A DNA stretch of 64,000 bases from Litomosoides sigmodontis (Eukaryota; Nematoda; Chromadorea; Rhabditida; Onchocercidae): positions 9,281,398 through 9,345,397 of the forward strand of contig OY718808.1 in assembly GCA_963070105.1 (NCBI GenBank). The letters run 5' to 3'. Below the pieces are notes generated by a model. That model had not been told where the DNA came from. It worked only from the letters and a program-made list of their open reading frames with translations, and searched no databases. This document shows, piece by piece, positions 25,261 to 39,324 of the stretch. The position numbers were made by a program, and so were the translations under genes. Positions within the stretch are counted from its first letter, which is position 1. Each line of letters opens with the position of its first letter.

Positions 25261-28200
25261 TCACAAAAATTTCAGTAAAAAATACGCTGGAAATATTAAA
25301 AGGTACGTGGAAATTTTAGAAGGCGCTGTGTTACAGAGATCCTTATGGCATGCACATAATTGCACCTGATCGGAATTTTCGAATAAATACCTGAAAGCAT
25401 GAAAATTTTTCGGTAACAGTGGGTTTTCATAGTTAGAAAGGGTAAATTCATTGGCATAAGTAAGACTGCTATAAATCGAAATGATATCCGAAACAGAATT
25501 GACTCATTAATTAAGCTATCAATGTTTTCTGGTTTTTGCATACAATTATATAAGTGAATAGGCAGTGAAAAATAGAATTTAAATCTGTGATTTCAACTGG
25601 TCGAAAGAAAGACAAACCTTTCAGTAGATATGAATAAATCACGTAGCCTAACAACAGTACATGCATTTGTGGAACCAAGTGCGCTTAATGTTTGATTATA
25701 ATGTATTATATCGGACATGCAACCACGTAGATAACCTTCACGTCGACGTCCTGGAATTGAATTCACGCTGCTAAATTTAAAATATTGCCATTATGCTAAT
25801 TTGTCATAGTTTTAATTAAAAATTTTTGCTCATCCAAGCCTTTGCAGCTTAAGGCTATGCTATTTATCCGATTTAAGAATTCCTTATAAATTTACTTTCC
25901 ATCTACGCTTCTGCTACAATTTCAAATTGGTCAACATAAGAATTAGCTAATTCTAACATTTATTTGGTTTACTAATTTACGTAAACACTTTTCTTCCTAC
26001 TAAATTTATGAGATGTATGTAGAATTCAGCGCTGATATCATATCTCAGCGTAAACGTTCCAGAATTATTACGCAAATTATAAAATTATTGCAGCATGTTA
26101 GCTAGTGAGTGCTATTTAAATCCTAGGACTGACTACCTCGACCGGCAACATAAATCATATAAAGTACATCTCATCGGTTTTCAGCCGGAAATTTCTTTCA
26201 CATGACCGGTACGTTACAAATAACTGTTTGAGAATTTAAAAAAAAAATGCTAAAAATAAATATTCGATAATTTCCTTTCGTTTCATCCAAACAACATTTT
26301 TTTTCCGTTTTTCATCCATTAATGTTAAAAACTTTGATTTTATCTGACCAACTTGCCAATGATTGACTGCCTCATTTCCATTTTTTCTCGCCGTTGCGAA
26401 CTATTTGAAAAAGCTTTCTAACATAGCTTCCCATTTCACTAGTCCTATGAGATTTACATGTATGTGTGAGCAGAAAAGAAAGCTTTCTTTAAAAATTCTA
26501 ATTTTAGAACTTCAATTATTGATTGATAAAACTTCCAATTTCATGCATTAATCAGTTTATTTGTCTTGTTAATTCGTTTTGCATTTAAGGCCTGCTGAGA
26601 AATGCTTAAATGTTTGATCCATTTGTGAAACGATCTAATACATTTTGCAATTTCCGTTTTACTTGCCTCCAAGACGATCATTCATTTTCAGTACCACGCA
26701 CAAGTCGGAACAATTTTTCCAATTCAGGTAGCGACTATCAAAACTGAAATTAAACATAAAAATTGAAAAATGTATTTGCTAAATATATAACAAATAAATG
26801 ATGGAAAAAATAATTGTAACGAAATTAATTTTCATTTTTAAAAAGTGATTTCAATAAGTTAAGGTACGGTTCCCGGCCACTTTGGACTATCACTTGTTTT
26901 TCTCGCCTGCATTTACGTAATATAATTAGCAGGGTACTGCAGTGAAGAAAACGGAATGATGTTCGGAGGAGGAGAACAGCAAGCCCCGAGAAATTAAATT
27001 AAAATTCAATTCAAATTCACAAATGATTTTTGCCCATTTCAGATTTACACTGAAAAATAGCAATAATAAGAGTGCATTTTTAAAATGATAAAAATTTCGA
27101 GATTTTTCTTCTTGAAGTGGTGAATTAAAAATTCTAAGCTAACATTCGAATTCTACACGGCAAAGTTCAATGTTTTAATTAATTTTTGTATGATATTATC
27201 AGAGGAGTAAGTCTTTCGCCACATTAATAACTACATTTTTTCGATGTAAAAAATTGAAAAAAAAAAATTCAACTGACAGCAACTAATTTATGTTCGTAGT
27301 TCAACACACATCACTTCATCATATTGTTAATTATTTACGAAAAAAAAATGTACCAAAAATTTGTAACCAAAAACTTTCCAAAAGAAGTAGAAATTATAGA
27401 AGAAATAGGAAGAGATATTAAGTATGCATGGAAATAGGACATGCCGTAAGGAACTTTTACTCATTGCCTTCTCTTTCGCATTCATTCTACATCTTGCGTG
27501 ACAGAAAAGTGAAGCTATTGTAGCTGTAATGAAATTTAAGATAATTTAATGACAAAAATTTCGGTATAATAGAGGAGGTAATCGATAGTGGTTGAAAACA
27601 CAAAGGTGAAACTAAAATCGAATTAGACATAGTTAATGGGAAATAATTGCAGACACTCATGTATTTAATGCATTCAAAAAAATTTTTTTTAAAAATTCTC
27701 ATTGCAAAGAATTTAAATTATTGAAATTCAATTTATCTGCATAAAATGGTGAATAATGAAGGACACGATGAGATTTATTTCATCAAGTTTTAATCAAAGT
27801 GACACTTACTCTTTCAATGTTAAGCAATTTAACTAAGTAATAATGTATTATAGCTACGGTGACGATTCCTACGGAACTTCCTTTTTGTTTTTAAACAGCA
27901 ATTCTAATTTTCCAAACAATGATCATAGGTTTTGTCAAAGTGGCAAAAATGAAACAGTCAAAGTGATAAAATGAGGCAGTCAAAATGACAGAAGCGAACA
28001 CAGCCGAAGTGTTTGCCACTTTGATTCGACTATTGTGTATATTGTGTGCAAGTAATTGTGCTTGGAGTTTTTTGTCGTTTTTATATGAAGTGACAAGTGC
28101 TTCATCAATAATTCGTGACTCATAAAATTCTTAAGACTTTTTTCATTAAAATTCCTTTAAAATTTGTAATGACAATACACTGGAAAAGAAACTTGAAATT

Positions 28201-31200
28201 TGAAAAAATTTTTTTGGTGAACATTCATCATGGCTTTCCTCTTCTGCCAGTTTTATTTATCCCCCGAGTCATCATTTACTTTGGCCTTTTAAGTGTTGTT
28301 GTGATGAAGAGATAAAAATTCGATTACTCCCATTATCGATCAGCGTTCGAATTTCAGCATAGAAAACACATTTGTCATCAATAATTTTATGGCGCAAACT
28401 AAATGTTACGCAAAAATGCGTTCTTAAAATTTAACAAATTTCTGAAATAATTTTTACGGTTCTTTCAGCCTCTTTCTGTTTTCTATTTCTTTTGTTTGAC
28501 TAACAAATTTTTCGTAATGCATGAAATTTACACAGTCTCTTTTCTGTCTAGCACGAATAATTTCAAATAAGGAAAAAAATTAAAAATTGAAAATTTTGAT
28601 TAGCACTTTTTTCATTCCGTCTTTTTTCTTTTCTCGCACAATTTGATTTGCTTCATTTCAAGCACAAAAATTTGGGGAAAAAATTAGCTCAAAAATCAGA
28701 GAGCAATTTAATTCTTCCGAATGGCTTAAAGCGTTTTGAAAGAAAGGGCTTATATTGTTATTTAAAATTCCAGGCTTGAAATAAGATTGCGCTTCTCCTT
28801 CCGTGGATAATACATCGTTTGCATGGATGATTGATTGTCACACTTAAAGTTAATATATTATTTGTTCAGTTCAATGTTTTTTCGTTTTTTATTTGTTGAA
28901 AGGAAGTGATTGCAAATGAAACACAAACCTAATACTTTTTCAAGAACAAATTTGAATCGACAAGACCATCAATTCCTTCCCTAAAATTTCGTCCATTTCG
29001 AGACATTTCTCCAAAGGAAAAAAACTATAACTTCAAAATTTTTGCCCTAAGAGGTTATTATCACTTTCTTTTTCCTTTTTTTTCTTAATTATGTCATTTT
29101 CTCCTTTCTCTCTCTCTCTCTCTCTCTTCTATCAGTTGTCAATAATTTCACTGCAATGTCTAAACCAGCAATATGCGAAGCAAATATGGCAAGAAAATTT
29201 TCAATTAGCACTATTATATTGATAAGCAGTTTGCAACGTTCTCAATTCTCGACTATTGAAATGAATGAATTTACAGGGAAGAAAAAAAATGCAGCAAACT
29301 ATCCTATCACAAAATAAGCCTAATTTCTGAGTGTAAACCAGCATGATCGTTGTAGTGGAATTTTAAATGGTATTAATTAAAAGTGTTAAGTGAGTGCTAA
29401 ATATCACTGCAGCAACTAGCATTTCACTAGGCTAATTTATTCCTCATCTAATGAATTTATTGTTTCTTTTTTCGCTCGCCTAAACTGCAATTACTTTTAA
29501 CTATTGCATCGCGTAGGCCTCAAGTAATTGTATATTAGCAGTAAATTAGTTTAGAAGAAAGCAAAAATGACATTATCTAATTTTTTTTCGAACAAACTAA
29601 TAAAAATTGAAAAAGAAATTCCTTTTTCGAGCATTTCATTTTTAATTCCAATTGCTTTCCAAAGTATTTGTAATGCGTTTGCATTTCTCAAAAAATTGTT
29701 GTTTTATTTTTTTTATTTTAGCAAAAAAATTTCTATTTGTTTTGGCAAGAAAGTATGCTCAACTTTAATAAAATTTATGAGAAGCGAATTTGAATGTTTT
29801 TCAAACAACCGCACTTTTTACATATCACTTTTTTTAATTTTGTAAACATATATTTGTTTATTTATATTTTATATATCACCTCATATATTACTGTCTTATC
29901 AATTACAGTTGAAGTTCTGGCAGATTCCTTTCTTTCTTCTCATCGAAATTAGTGAAAGGAAAGAAAGGTAAGTGTCATCTAACTGACCAACAAACAGTCT
30001 GATGTGTAAACGATAACTGAGATTAGTTTGATAACAAATATCAAAAGCCAAAGTAACTTTCGAAATAGTCGCTTAAACGAAAGAAACAACAAAAAATACT
30101 TTATTTCTTAAGCATCACATGAAATATTATTTAAATGTTAAAATAGATTTAGTATGAAATTTTTTATTCTAATCTATGTTCAACACTTATTTCTAACTTT
30201 TCAATTTGTTAATTTTCTAATGAATAGCCAAATCAATGATTGGAAATTCTGATTTTGAGAGGTAATTTCATTTCGACGTTCCGTTTCATTACAAATTTCT
30301 TGGCACTCCCATTTTAGATTGTTTCACTTCTGACTTTCAGTTATTTTAATTTAATCGCTACATTTACTGTTTAATTCAATTGTATATTAGATATTTCCCT
30401 TTCTGTGCTATAAATTAAATAGACGGATTTTTGATTGAGCGCTTTTAGCACGAAGTATTAGCGCTCTGTCTTGTTTCAACTTCCCATTAATAATTAATTC
30501 TACACTCTCATGACCACTCATATTATTCCATTTCTTATCAATCCTTTCCTTTCATAAAGATAATTAAAAGTGCCTTATTAGAGTGCATTAATTTCTATCT
30601 GTGCTCGGTAGGTAATAAAATTGATTCTTTTTTTTGATTAAAATTTCTAAATAAAAAAATAAGCTGAAAATGAGAATGCTTAAACTTTTATTTCATTTTT
30701 CCATTTCACATTTCTATCCTTCTTATTTCGTTCCGAAAAAGGAAAAGTTTAAAAAAAAATCAACAAAAAAATATTTTCAAGCATCTGAACTAATCCCAAA
30801 TAACGTTTTACTTGAATTCACATATGAAGAGCACTTCTCAACTCGTTGCTAATCGTTACAACTCTTAAAAGCTTTTTAATTATCCATCAGAAGGTGGGAT
30901 TTGTTGAAGGAGTGAATGTACGACGGTCATTAGATTAAAAAAAAAAATTAGAACATATTATCTGATCTTCCTGCTGAGAATGAAAGAAAGAGAAAGAAAG
31001 AGAGATAACAGATCATTTGTCTATTCTTTTAGAAATTTTAAAATTTTTAAAAACTGAAAATTTCCGGTAGTTAGAAATGAAACGAAAATTAAAATTAAAA
31101 AGTTCAAAATTGTTGTAGGAAGTTATAGGGAATTTAATTTGTATGCGAATAATTCTATTAATAATACAGAAATACGAAATTTATTCAATAAGACATAGCA

Positions 31201-34200
31201 TGCTGCTGCTACTGCTGAGTAATTTAAATCTCTTACAGATCGTACTGAAAAAAAAAACGGGCGTATATTAAATAATTTTATACTTTGCAAAAAAAATTAA
31301 TCTTGAAAAAATTCAAAAATCATTCATTTTACGTACAGTTTTATTGCTTGCGAAAAAGCAGATGTACAGGAAATGGCATACCTTGACTGATCACATTTCG
31401 CTGTAAAGGACAGTGGTCGACGGTACAGGTGTGATATGTACATGTACTGGTGTTCCAGGTATGGACTCATGCAACTGTAGCATAAAATTCGTGAAGCTGA
31501 AATGTTATCACAATGAGAAATATTTGATATTACATTAAACTTTTAAATTGAAAAAAACAAAATGAATTATCGATTTTTTGCAAATGATAACGTCTGTTTT
31601 CATACTATCATGTAAACATTTTTCAATCTGAAATGGAATTACTTGAAATTGAAGTAGTCTCAATTTGCATTTCCCATTAGTCAAATCTAGAATTGTTCAA
31701 AATTTCAATTTCTGTTTATGGATTTGGAGAAGGTAATTAGTTATATTTCATGAAACTTCGCTAGTAAAACGTACTTTAACGTGCAACCACGTACAACAGA
31801 GAAATGTGTGGCGTTCACAAAAAATGTATCAAAAAACTTCAAAAACACAACAATTTCCGCTAAAATTAAACCAAAAAAAAATGCTAAAACACAGAAGAAA
31901 ACTTTTATTAAATAATAAATTGAAATGAATTAGTCGAACTTAATTCTCCGATATTTAGGAAGTATGTGCGAAGATGTGAGAATACTCTTCAATTGCCCTC
32001 GAAATCAGTGACAACAGTATAAAAAAGTAAGTTAAAATGAAAGAGAGAAAATGCACAGATTTCCTTCATATATTTTTTCAACGAATTAAATAATTTAGTA
32101 TTTTATTACTTCGCGCTGACGGTCATAAGGTAGCTGTTCGACGATAGCAATGCCAGCAGTATTAGCTTTATGATTTTTTGCAAAAATATGTTGTTATTTT
32201 GATATAAATTAAAAATTAAATAGTTTAGTCTATTCTCACAAATATTTTGTAAAATCTAGTAGTCGGTTGGAAAGGAATATAATGATTGTCGATTAGCATG
32301 GAATTTCCGCTCTTTCGGATGAATTCACACAAATTGTTAGCAAAATAACCTTTAACCTTTTACGTGTGAATGATCACTTACTGTTTATTCCTTCAATCGT
32401 TCCACTTTTATTTTAGAGCAATGGAGAAATTACTAAAAGTGTGCGAAATGTTTTCAAGGAGGAGATAATGAAGGAGGCGAATAAAAGAGGAAAAAAAAAG
32501 AAAATTTTGAAAAATTATTGCATACTTCTTTTTTCGTATTCGTCATTGTAATTTATTCTTATCATTATTTTTTAAGATGAAAGTATCATTATTTTTTGAG
32601 ATGAAATGTTTGCAATGTTTGCTGGTAATTATTGCAGTAATTATTAATTAATATAAATTAAAATGGCTTCACAGCCTCATTTATAGAAATAGTTGGCAAT
32701 CAATGAGGAGGTGATAATTGCAATCGAAAGTGATAAAAGCGGTGAAATGATTAATTCCGTTGATATGTCATTGCATCTGTCATGAATTTTGATGAATTAT
32801 GCAAGAAGGAAGACGTCATTTCTGAGATTTCTAATCAAAACAAATATGCGAAATGGCAATTATTCATTCATAAAATCACTTCCAATTGATTTGCAAGTTA
32901 AACGAAAGAAGGAAAAATAGAAAAACCAAAAATTGCATTATTAATTTGAAAAGCTGCAAAAAAAGCATTCTTCGAACATATTTCTCAATGTTACAGTACG
33001 ATGTGACGTTATTCAGTGAACAAATTATGTTACGAAAGTTTGCAATTCATTAAAATTACTTTCTAGCAGTTAAATTTTTGTTAAAATTGAATAAACATTT
33101 TTAACTTAATCGTTTCTTTTTTTTGGCTAAGGCACTAAATCGCTGAACACAGAGATTGATAATGTCATCAAAACAAAAGGTTAAAAAAAAAAGAGAAATT
33201 GCTGATAAATTCATTTCTCGTTTTTTTGAGCATTTAAAATTTAACATTAAGTTTTTAACAAAGTACCTAAAACACACAATCTCTAATTTATTTCATTCAT
33301 TAGGCTAATTCTTTTTGAGAAATAATTTTTAATAAAATGTTGTAGCAAACACTAGCAGTATTAATTGTAACTCATAAAAAAGTTAATACAGAACAAACCG
33401 TACAGGAATGACGGATACTGTAGAGGTCGGAAACGTTGGCAAGCATAAGGCTAACCAACTGCAATAGATCGGTGGTCATTGTCGCAGGCGCGAAACGAAG
33501 GAGGAATGTTTGTAAATAGAAATGATAGCTGTAAGCTATTGTAGTGATTTTGATAAGGTAGTGGAGGGATGATAGGCTTAGAAAGGATGGAATTTGAAAA
33601 ATTGAACAATAGAAGTTAACAAATGGAATAGGAAAAGGGAAAAAGGAAAGGAAGATATCGTCGTACTCCTGAATACGATTAAGTGGATTATCCCTCAGAG
33701 ATTTCAATGAATTAACACAGAGAGAAATAGGAGATGTGAATGAAAAGAAAAAGAGAAAGTTGACAGATTCAATGAAAATGAGAAGATTGGAATGAAAATT
33801 GGGTTTCATTAAAAGTGGCCCTTCAATGAGAAGGACCATTGAGCGAAACTTTTCATTTAAATTTTCTGCGCTTCTCTAACTCACTGAACAGAGCTATCGT
33901 TTACTATTTTTGTATCAATCAGCTGATCGTGTGAAACCATTAACTGCTCGGCGCCATCATCATTTGATTATTTCTCTTCCCCAGTGATAAAGAAATGAAG
34001 AAAAAATTAATTGCATGGTAGCTGTTGTTTAGTTAGTCCTAGTCCTAGATCTAGTTAGCTGCAGGCTGGTCCTACAGAAAACAGGTAAGACAGGTAATTT
34101 AACTATGAATGATTGTTTATATAAATTATCATTTATAAATTTAAAATGAAATTTTGTAAAATAAGTTTGACAAAAAGCGGACCTGAATTTGTCAAATAAA

Positions 34201-36342
34201 TGAGCAAGAAAAAAAGGGAAGGAAAAGAACCGACCGGTTTCACCATAGTTTGCCGGATCGTGCACATTAGCCAAAATGAATGAAAATAGCTTCGTAAGCT
34301 GTGTTGTCATGTCCAATCATGCGTTAAGTTTGTTATTAACACTATCGTTATCATATGTAGTTTTAATAGCATTTCTATAACACTAACATCCGGAAACATC
34401 AAACGGATCGCATCCGTTCAGCAAGTTAACATGCACCCTCAACTGATAGCAAATCCCTTGTGAAACGGAGGAAGCGAACGGCGTTCAATGTTCAGAATCC
34501 AAAGTAGTGAAGCGTAGTAGTGGAATGTGAAGGATCAATAGAAGCTCGCTGGAGTAACGTTGTCAGAGGGAATTTTGATAAGCTTTTGCGAAACACGTCA
34601 AATTTTCGGAATTTTCATTGTAATGTTTGTGAATTGAGCGATAGATTCGATCACAAACTGATGCTATCAGCGGGAAAAGGAGTGAGTGAACCCTTTTGCG
34701 CAGCAATATGCTTGAAGAGTATGGATGGATTAGGCTTAGGCTTAGGCTTACACCTAGACTTGGCTTAATAGAGCGAGCAAACGAAATCAGAATACAAATA
34801 AGCCATGTTTTGTCCCATTGAACTTAAGCGAAACATTCGCCGATCCCTCCCCACTTCTCCATTTCCATTTTTATTACTGCCTAGATTAGACAGAGATGTT
34901 AGACTCATTCATAAATCCTTCCCAAAAGCACTGCGAGAGTTATTATTGCTGTGATAAGCGATATCATATCAGTCCGCACGTACTGACATTTCACCCTGCC
35001 ACCTCATCGCTTCCATCAATTGCAGCGATATTTGAGCGAAACTTTTCAACTTTTAGCAAATTTCTTATCAGTGCGATTTCTGATAATGCAACTGATAGTT
35101 GGCAAATTTCGCGTAGAGTCTGAAGATATGAGTGGAATAATTAACACTGAAAAAAAGCTTGGCATTTAGATAGCACACATGTAAAACTAACCATTTAAAT
35201 ATCTACTCTAATCTAATCGATAGTTGAGCTATTGGCATAATGATTTAAATTTTTGAAGCTAACAGAAAAGCTTCCCGCGAAGTAGGATGTGATTGATAAT
35301 CATTTTCATTTGCTTCGTTAGATCGGGTATTTAATTGAATTTATCGCAACACAGGCCTTTTCGAACTCTTTCACACCTCAATGAATTTTAACTCTACTCC
35401 ACCAAGCATGCATAGTTCCAGTTGTATGCAAAAGAAACTGCAATCATTGCGAAAGAAAAAGCTTCAAGCTATTCCTCCACTAATACTGTTTAGTTCTGCG
35501 TAAATATATTTTAACTGTAAAATTAATCACTTTAATCGTACGGACTGATAGTGTAATTTGAATAATTAATTTTAAGAAAGCGTTTTATTAGCATGATTAA
35601 ACGCTTAGCTCTTCAGAAATCCGTTTGTTTACAAATACATGGAGTTTTTTTCTCCTAAAAAATAATTCGAACATTCTCAATTTAATTATTTTTATCCACG
35701 AAAAAAATGCAATAAAATGAGGCATTTGATTTATTTCGACCGAAAAAAGGATGTTAAACGAAATGATTTCTGCTAAGCGATTGCTTTTGCACTCGAAGAT
35801 TCCTATTTTAGATGAACTTTGCTGTTGTCATTTTTAATTTTTGCTCTGAGGGAAATATTTTCAGCTCAATTATTTGCGTAGAATTTGCTGAAAATCATTT
35901 CTACGAATTTACCTTTTATCTTTTACAGAAATCGGAAAATAATTAACTACAAGTTTCGTGGTTTCAGCCAAAATCGTTAACGAAACTTGCACATTTCATC
36001 TCGCAGTTAAAAAGAACTTGGAGTTTTTTTTTTTCACATATTGAACCATTTTTATTCTGAATTTATCACTAAATTTACAAGACCAACGTAATATAATTTT
36101 AAAATTACCATCAAATTTTAATAAGCAAATCCAACTTAAAGTTTATTTTCTTTTTAATGTAACAAATAAATAGGCGCCGAAAACTTCTTTTTTAAATGGA
36201 GTTACGCTTAGGATTAAAAATTTCACGTACCGGAAAAGAGCTGTCGATATTGCGGATGCTCATCACGCCATGTGCGCCAGTAGCGCTTTGTGGATCCGTA
36301 ACTTTGTTGCAAGAAGCTAACAAACAATAGTACCAATTTCAT
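25261..36342 (-). CDS. ODR-2/HOT-family Ly-6-like GPI-anchored protein
   Basis: Five exons (36342-36231, 31496-31382, 26743-26663, 25770-25618, 25390-25261) join with matching phases (1, 2, 2, 2) to 196 residues. Exon 1 gives a signal peptide (MKLVLLFVSFLQQSYG). Exon 2 holds the family signature CYSCMS followed by an aromatic-rich block and CDQS; exon 3 has NWKNCSDLCVVLKM; exon 4 has GYLRGCMSDII; exon 5 has CACHKDLCN, the closing CxxDxCN of the three-finger fold, then a hydrophobic tail suited to a GPI signal. C. elegans ODR-2 is a neuronal membrane protein needed for AWC olfaction; a neuronal role here is inferred. The ATG lies 18 bases after a TAATTACAG acceptor. Introns of 4.7 and 4.6 kb are long for the window. 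Exon 4 has a second acceptor 3 bases inside, adding or removing one residue. Confidence 0.87.
27936..28023. repeat. Inverted repeat with perfect 12-base arms
   Basis: CAAAGTGGCAAA at 27936-27947 is the exact reverse complement of TTTGCCACTTTG at 28012-28023. Between the arms are two partial restarts of the left arm (CAGTCAAAGTGA, CAGTCAAAATGA). It lies in the intron between exons 2 and 3 of the ODR-2/HOT gene. Confidence 0.8.
29106..29127. repeat. (CT)n microsatellite
   Basis: Ten or so CT units in the third-exon-proximal intron of the ODR-2/HOT gene. Confidence 0.85.
33404..33479 (-). CDS. Candidate alternative first exon of the ODR-2/HOT gene (A)
   Basis: Speculative. On the minus strand an ATG at 33479 opens 25 codons beginning MTTDLLQLVSLMLANVSD and reaches a GTACGG donor in phase 1, the phase accepted by exon 2 of the ODR-2/HOT gene. 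The segment resembles the one at 34310-34244 (11 of 19 residues identical, most base differences at third positions). No transcript evidence; the N-terminus is only moderately hydrophobic. The same frame continues upstream as a longer open frame to 33839 with low-complexity residues that I do not take as coding. Confidence 0.25.
34244..34310 (-). CDS. Candidate alternative first exon of the ODR-2/HOT gene (B)
   Basis: Speculative partner of segment A. An ATG at 34310 opens 22 codons beginning MTTQLTKLFSFILANVHD and reaches a GTGAAA donor in phase 1, again fitting exon 2. An in-frame TGA precedes the ATG by two codons, so the start is fixed if the exon is real. C. elegans odr-2 is known to use alternative first exons, which is why this was considered. 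Confidence 0.27.
34730..34750 (+). repeat. Interstitial TTAGGC telomere-type repeat, 3.5 units
   Basis: Three perfect TTAGGC units plus TTA. TTAGGC is the telomere repeat of nematodes. It lies in the first intron of the ODR-2/HOT gene. Confidence 0.85.
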
Positions 36343-38437
36343 CTTTCCCAGCACTTCTCTGTAATTACTGCGAACCAGCTGTGGTATTGATGAAAGCTTT
36401 CCATGCCGATATTGCTGATCGGAATCTCTCTTATAGTTCGATTCGACAACAGGAAAGATGGTGATGGGACCGGAAATTAAAAATGATTGATCCTAAGATT
36501 TGGTGGTTAATTGAAAAATTAAATTGCAAAAAGTATTTCAACATTTCGAATGGAAGGAACGATCTCTCGAACAAAACGATGTAATAGAATAATGAAATGG
36601 CATTTTTTGACTTTTCCTGATTAGCGCATGATCAGAAAATAGTCAATTCTATTCATTTTAAATTTATTTATCACATCAATTGATTTTTCTCAACTCATTT
36701 CTTTACCTTAAAACTAACTAACAAATTTGCAAACAAAATTCTATAAACCTAGCAAATCAGTATTTGAGGTTCTAATTGCAAAACAGTCACCTTTGATTAT
36801 TAAAAATTTCATGAAAAATGTCTGATGATTCAAACTCAGCAATGCAATTATTTTCATAAAAATTCCACCACAAGACTAATTTTTTTATAATTAATGATAA
36901 ATATGGATATAATTGTCGAAATTTGTTCTAATTTTGTCAAACAAGTAATTAGTAGATCGTAATCATTTAATTCACCTTTTTTAATGCAATAAAAAATAAT
37001 GGAAGAATAAATTCCTATTATCCAAGATAGTATAATGCTAAATTAAAAAATATTAGAGAAAAATTTGAAAGTTCGCGTTCAATATAAAATTCATGTTTAC
37101 ATTAGGCAGAAAAAAATGTATTTTTCTTAGACTGTACTACTCGTCGAAATTCCATTATTAGCTACCGTAGTTTAATTAGCAATTGTTTTAATGAAATGAA
37201 ACGAATTCATTTAGCGGTAAGAAATGTGAAGAAAACAAGCGTCTAAACGATCTTAACACAACCTAATTTCAGTCCTTTTTTCCTCAAAACCCATTATGAC
37301 TTGAAATTTCAAAATAACCGTAAAGTTTTATTTCTCATTGACAAAAAGGAAGTCGAAAAAACATAATTATTAGTGATATTAGTGGTCCTGTATTATTAGT
37401 GATAAAAAAGTAAATTAAAAATCATTTCGTAAATGTATTTTAGCAAGGAAAGAGTGAAATTTCATTTTTTTGGCTTTTTATTTCATTTTTTACTCTCTTT
37501 CTTTCTCGGCTCTCTTCCCCGTCTTTCTAAAAGTGTGAATGATTTAATTTTCTGTTCACATCATCTAATGCATGCACTGGTAAAACAATATCAGGTATTA
37601 CATTCTAATTTTAAAATCATTCTTGACCATAGCATTAATGTAAAATAAAAAACGTTTTTTTTTGAAGCGAAAGAGAGCAAATGAGAAAAAAGGACGAGTC
37701 AATACTTATAAAATTAATTAATAGCTTACTTGCTTAATTACTGAAGTATGTTACTTCAGTGGAAATTAATGATGGCTAAATTTAGTGTGTAAAATTTAAT
37801 ATTTTATGCCAACATTTGCATATTGCATACTAAAACATGCAATACTTTAACTCATCACAATTCACTTACTTTTCTTTCTTCTCCATCCTCCCTTTGTGCA
37901 AAGGAAAAAATTAAAATGAAAAAAACTTTTTCAATTATGAAAATTTTATTTTTGAAATCTGAAGAGTTAGTGCAATGAAAATACTTTCAATGCTTTCACA
38001 TAAAACATTGCACGAAACATAAATAGTAAAAACGACAAAAAAAAGGAAGGAACGAAACGAATGAAAAATTAAATCAAACATTTTAAAATGCTTTTTTCTC
38101 CTTCGAGCTCTTTCTTTCTTTGAAGCTTTTGATGAAATTAAACGAAACTAAATAAATCCTCAAAAGAATAAATGTCATTTTTCGTTTGCATTTGAAGCTA
38201 TCACTTAGCCGAAAGGATCATCTGATAGGTAGAAAGAAAGAAGGTAAGTAATCGTTGAGGAAAATGAAATGCAAAATTTTATGGGAACAATTCATTCATC
38301 GGAAAACGAAACGACCCCAATCCTTCCACCAATTTTCACACATAAACTCCTTTGATTCGACTTAATTACCAGTTAGAGGTAAATTAGAGGAAACGAAATA
38401 CATTAAGCTAGTAAAATACTTCAATCAAATTAACCAA

Positions 38438-38483
38438 CGAAAGAGAGAAAGAGAGAGAGAGAGACAGAGAGCGCGAGAGAGAA
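38438..38483. repeat. (GA)n microsatellite
   Basis: About 46 bases of GA units with AC and GCGC interruptions. Confidence 0.9.
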
Positions 38484-39324
38484 TATTAGAGCTACGCATG
38501 AAATATGTAAATAAATTTATGCAAATTACTTACCAGAACAACCACCTCTCTGCAAAGATTCATCAGATAAATGGAAGTACCTTTTCCACTCACTGATAGT
38601 CAAATTGATCAAAATTAATTGATAAGAGGAACGGAGCAAAACGAACATCACACACTTCGTACACTTCTTATTTTCAAAAGCTTTTACATTTACTAAATGA
38701 ATAATTTCATAAAATCTATAATTTACTGTTCCTTTTTCTCTTTCAACTAAAATTTCATCCTAAATTTTTTGTAAAATTTAGTAAACGTAGACTTTGTGAG
38801 GAGTTCTTTTATTGACAGTAACTGATATTTATTTTTGAAATGGAGGGATTCGTAAATTGAATGGCTGAATAACTGAGAAAACAAACTAATTCATTTAGTT
38901 GAAGTTGTGAAATCATGCGTAGCTGAATTATTAATGTGTTGAAATTACTTGAGACATGCAAATTGGAAAGGTTTACTATTTATTTGTCTGTGAAAGTTTC
39001 ACGTAGAGTTTGACGTTTTTGACGGTACATCATCTCTTGGAACATTCTTGAAATATTGCAACCATTTGCAACATCATTTTTCACCTTTTCTTCTTCAATA
39101 TTTCATTTGCTTGTTGATTTGATAAATAACTTTTAGCCATTGCAATCATTTATTTTTAAAATAAAATGTCATTTTGAAAGGGTAAAATTTCCATTAAAAT
39201 AATGAAATGAGAAATGAGATGAGAAAAAATGAGCGATTCGTCTGTGAATTTAACCAATTTTAATACATTTATTGGTCATTTGATTGAAACGATACCCACA
39301 AGCATACCTTATATATCTATACGG

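Noticed and set aside
29567..29845. 92-residue plus-strand frame
   Set aside because: Phe/Lys/Ser composition expected from AT-rich DNA; no splice context.
33372..33839. 155-residue open frame on the minus strand
   Set aside because: Longest single open frame but mostly Phe/Leu/Ser low-complexity sequence from A-rich DNA, with no acceptor or family match. Only its end (33479-33404) was kept as a candidate exon.
34520..34768. 82-residue plus-strand frame in the ODR-2/HOT intron
   Set aside because: Ends in a GLGLGL run made by the TTAGGC repeat; no sign of coding constraint.
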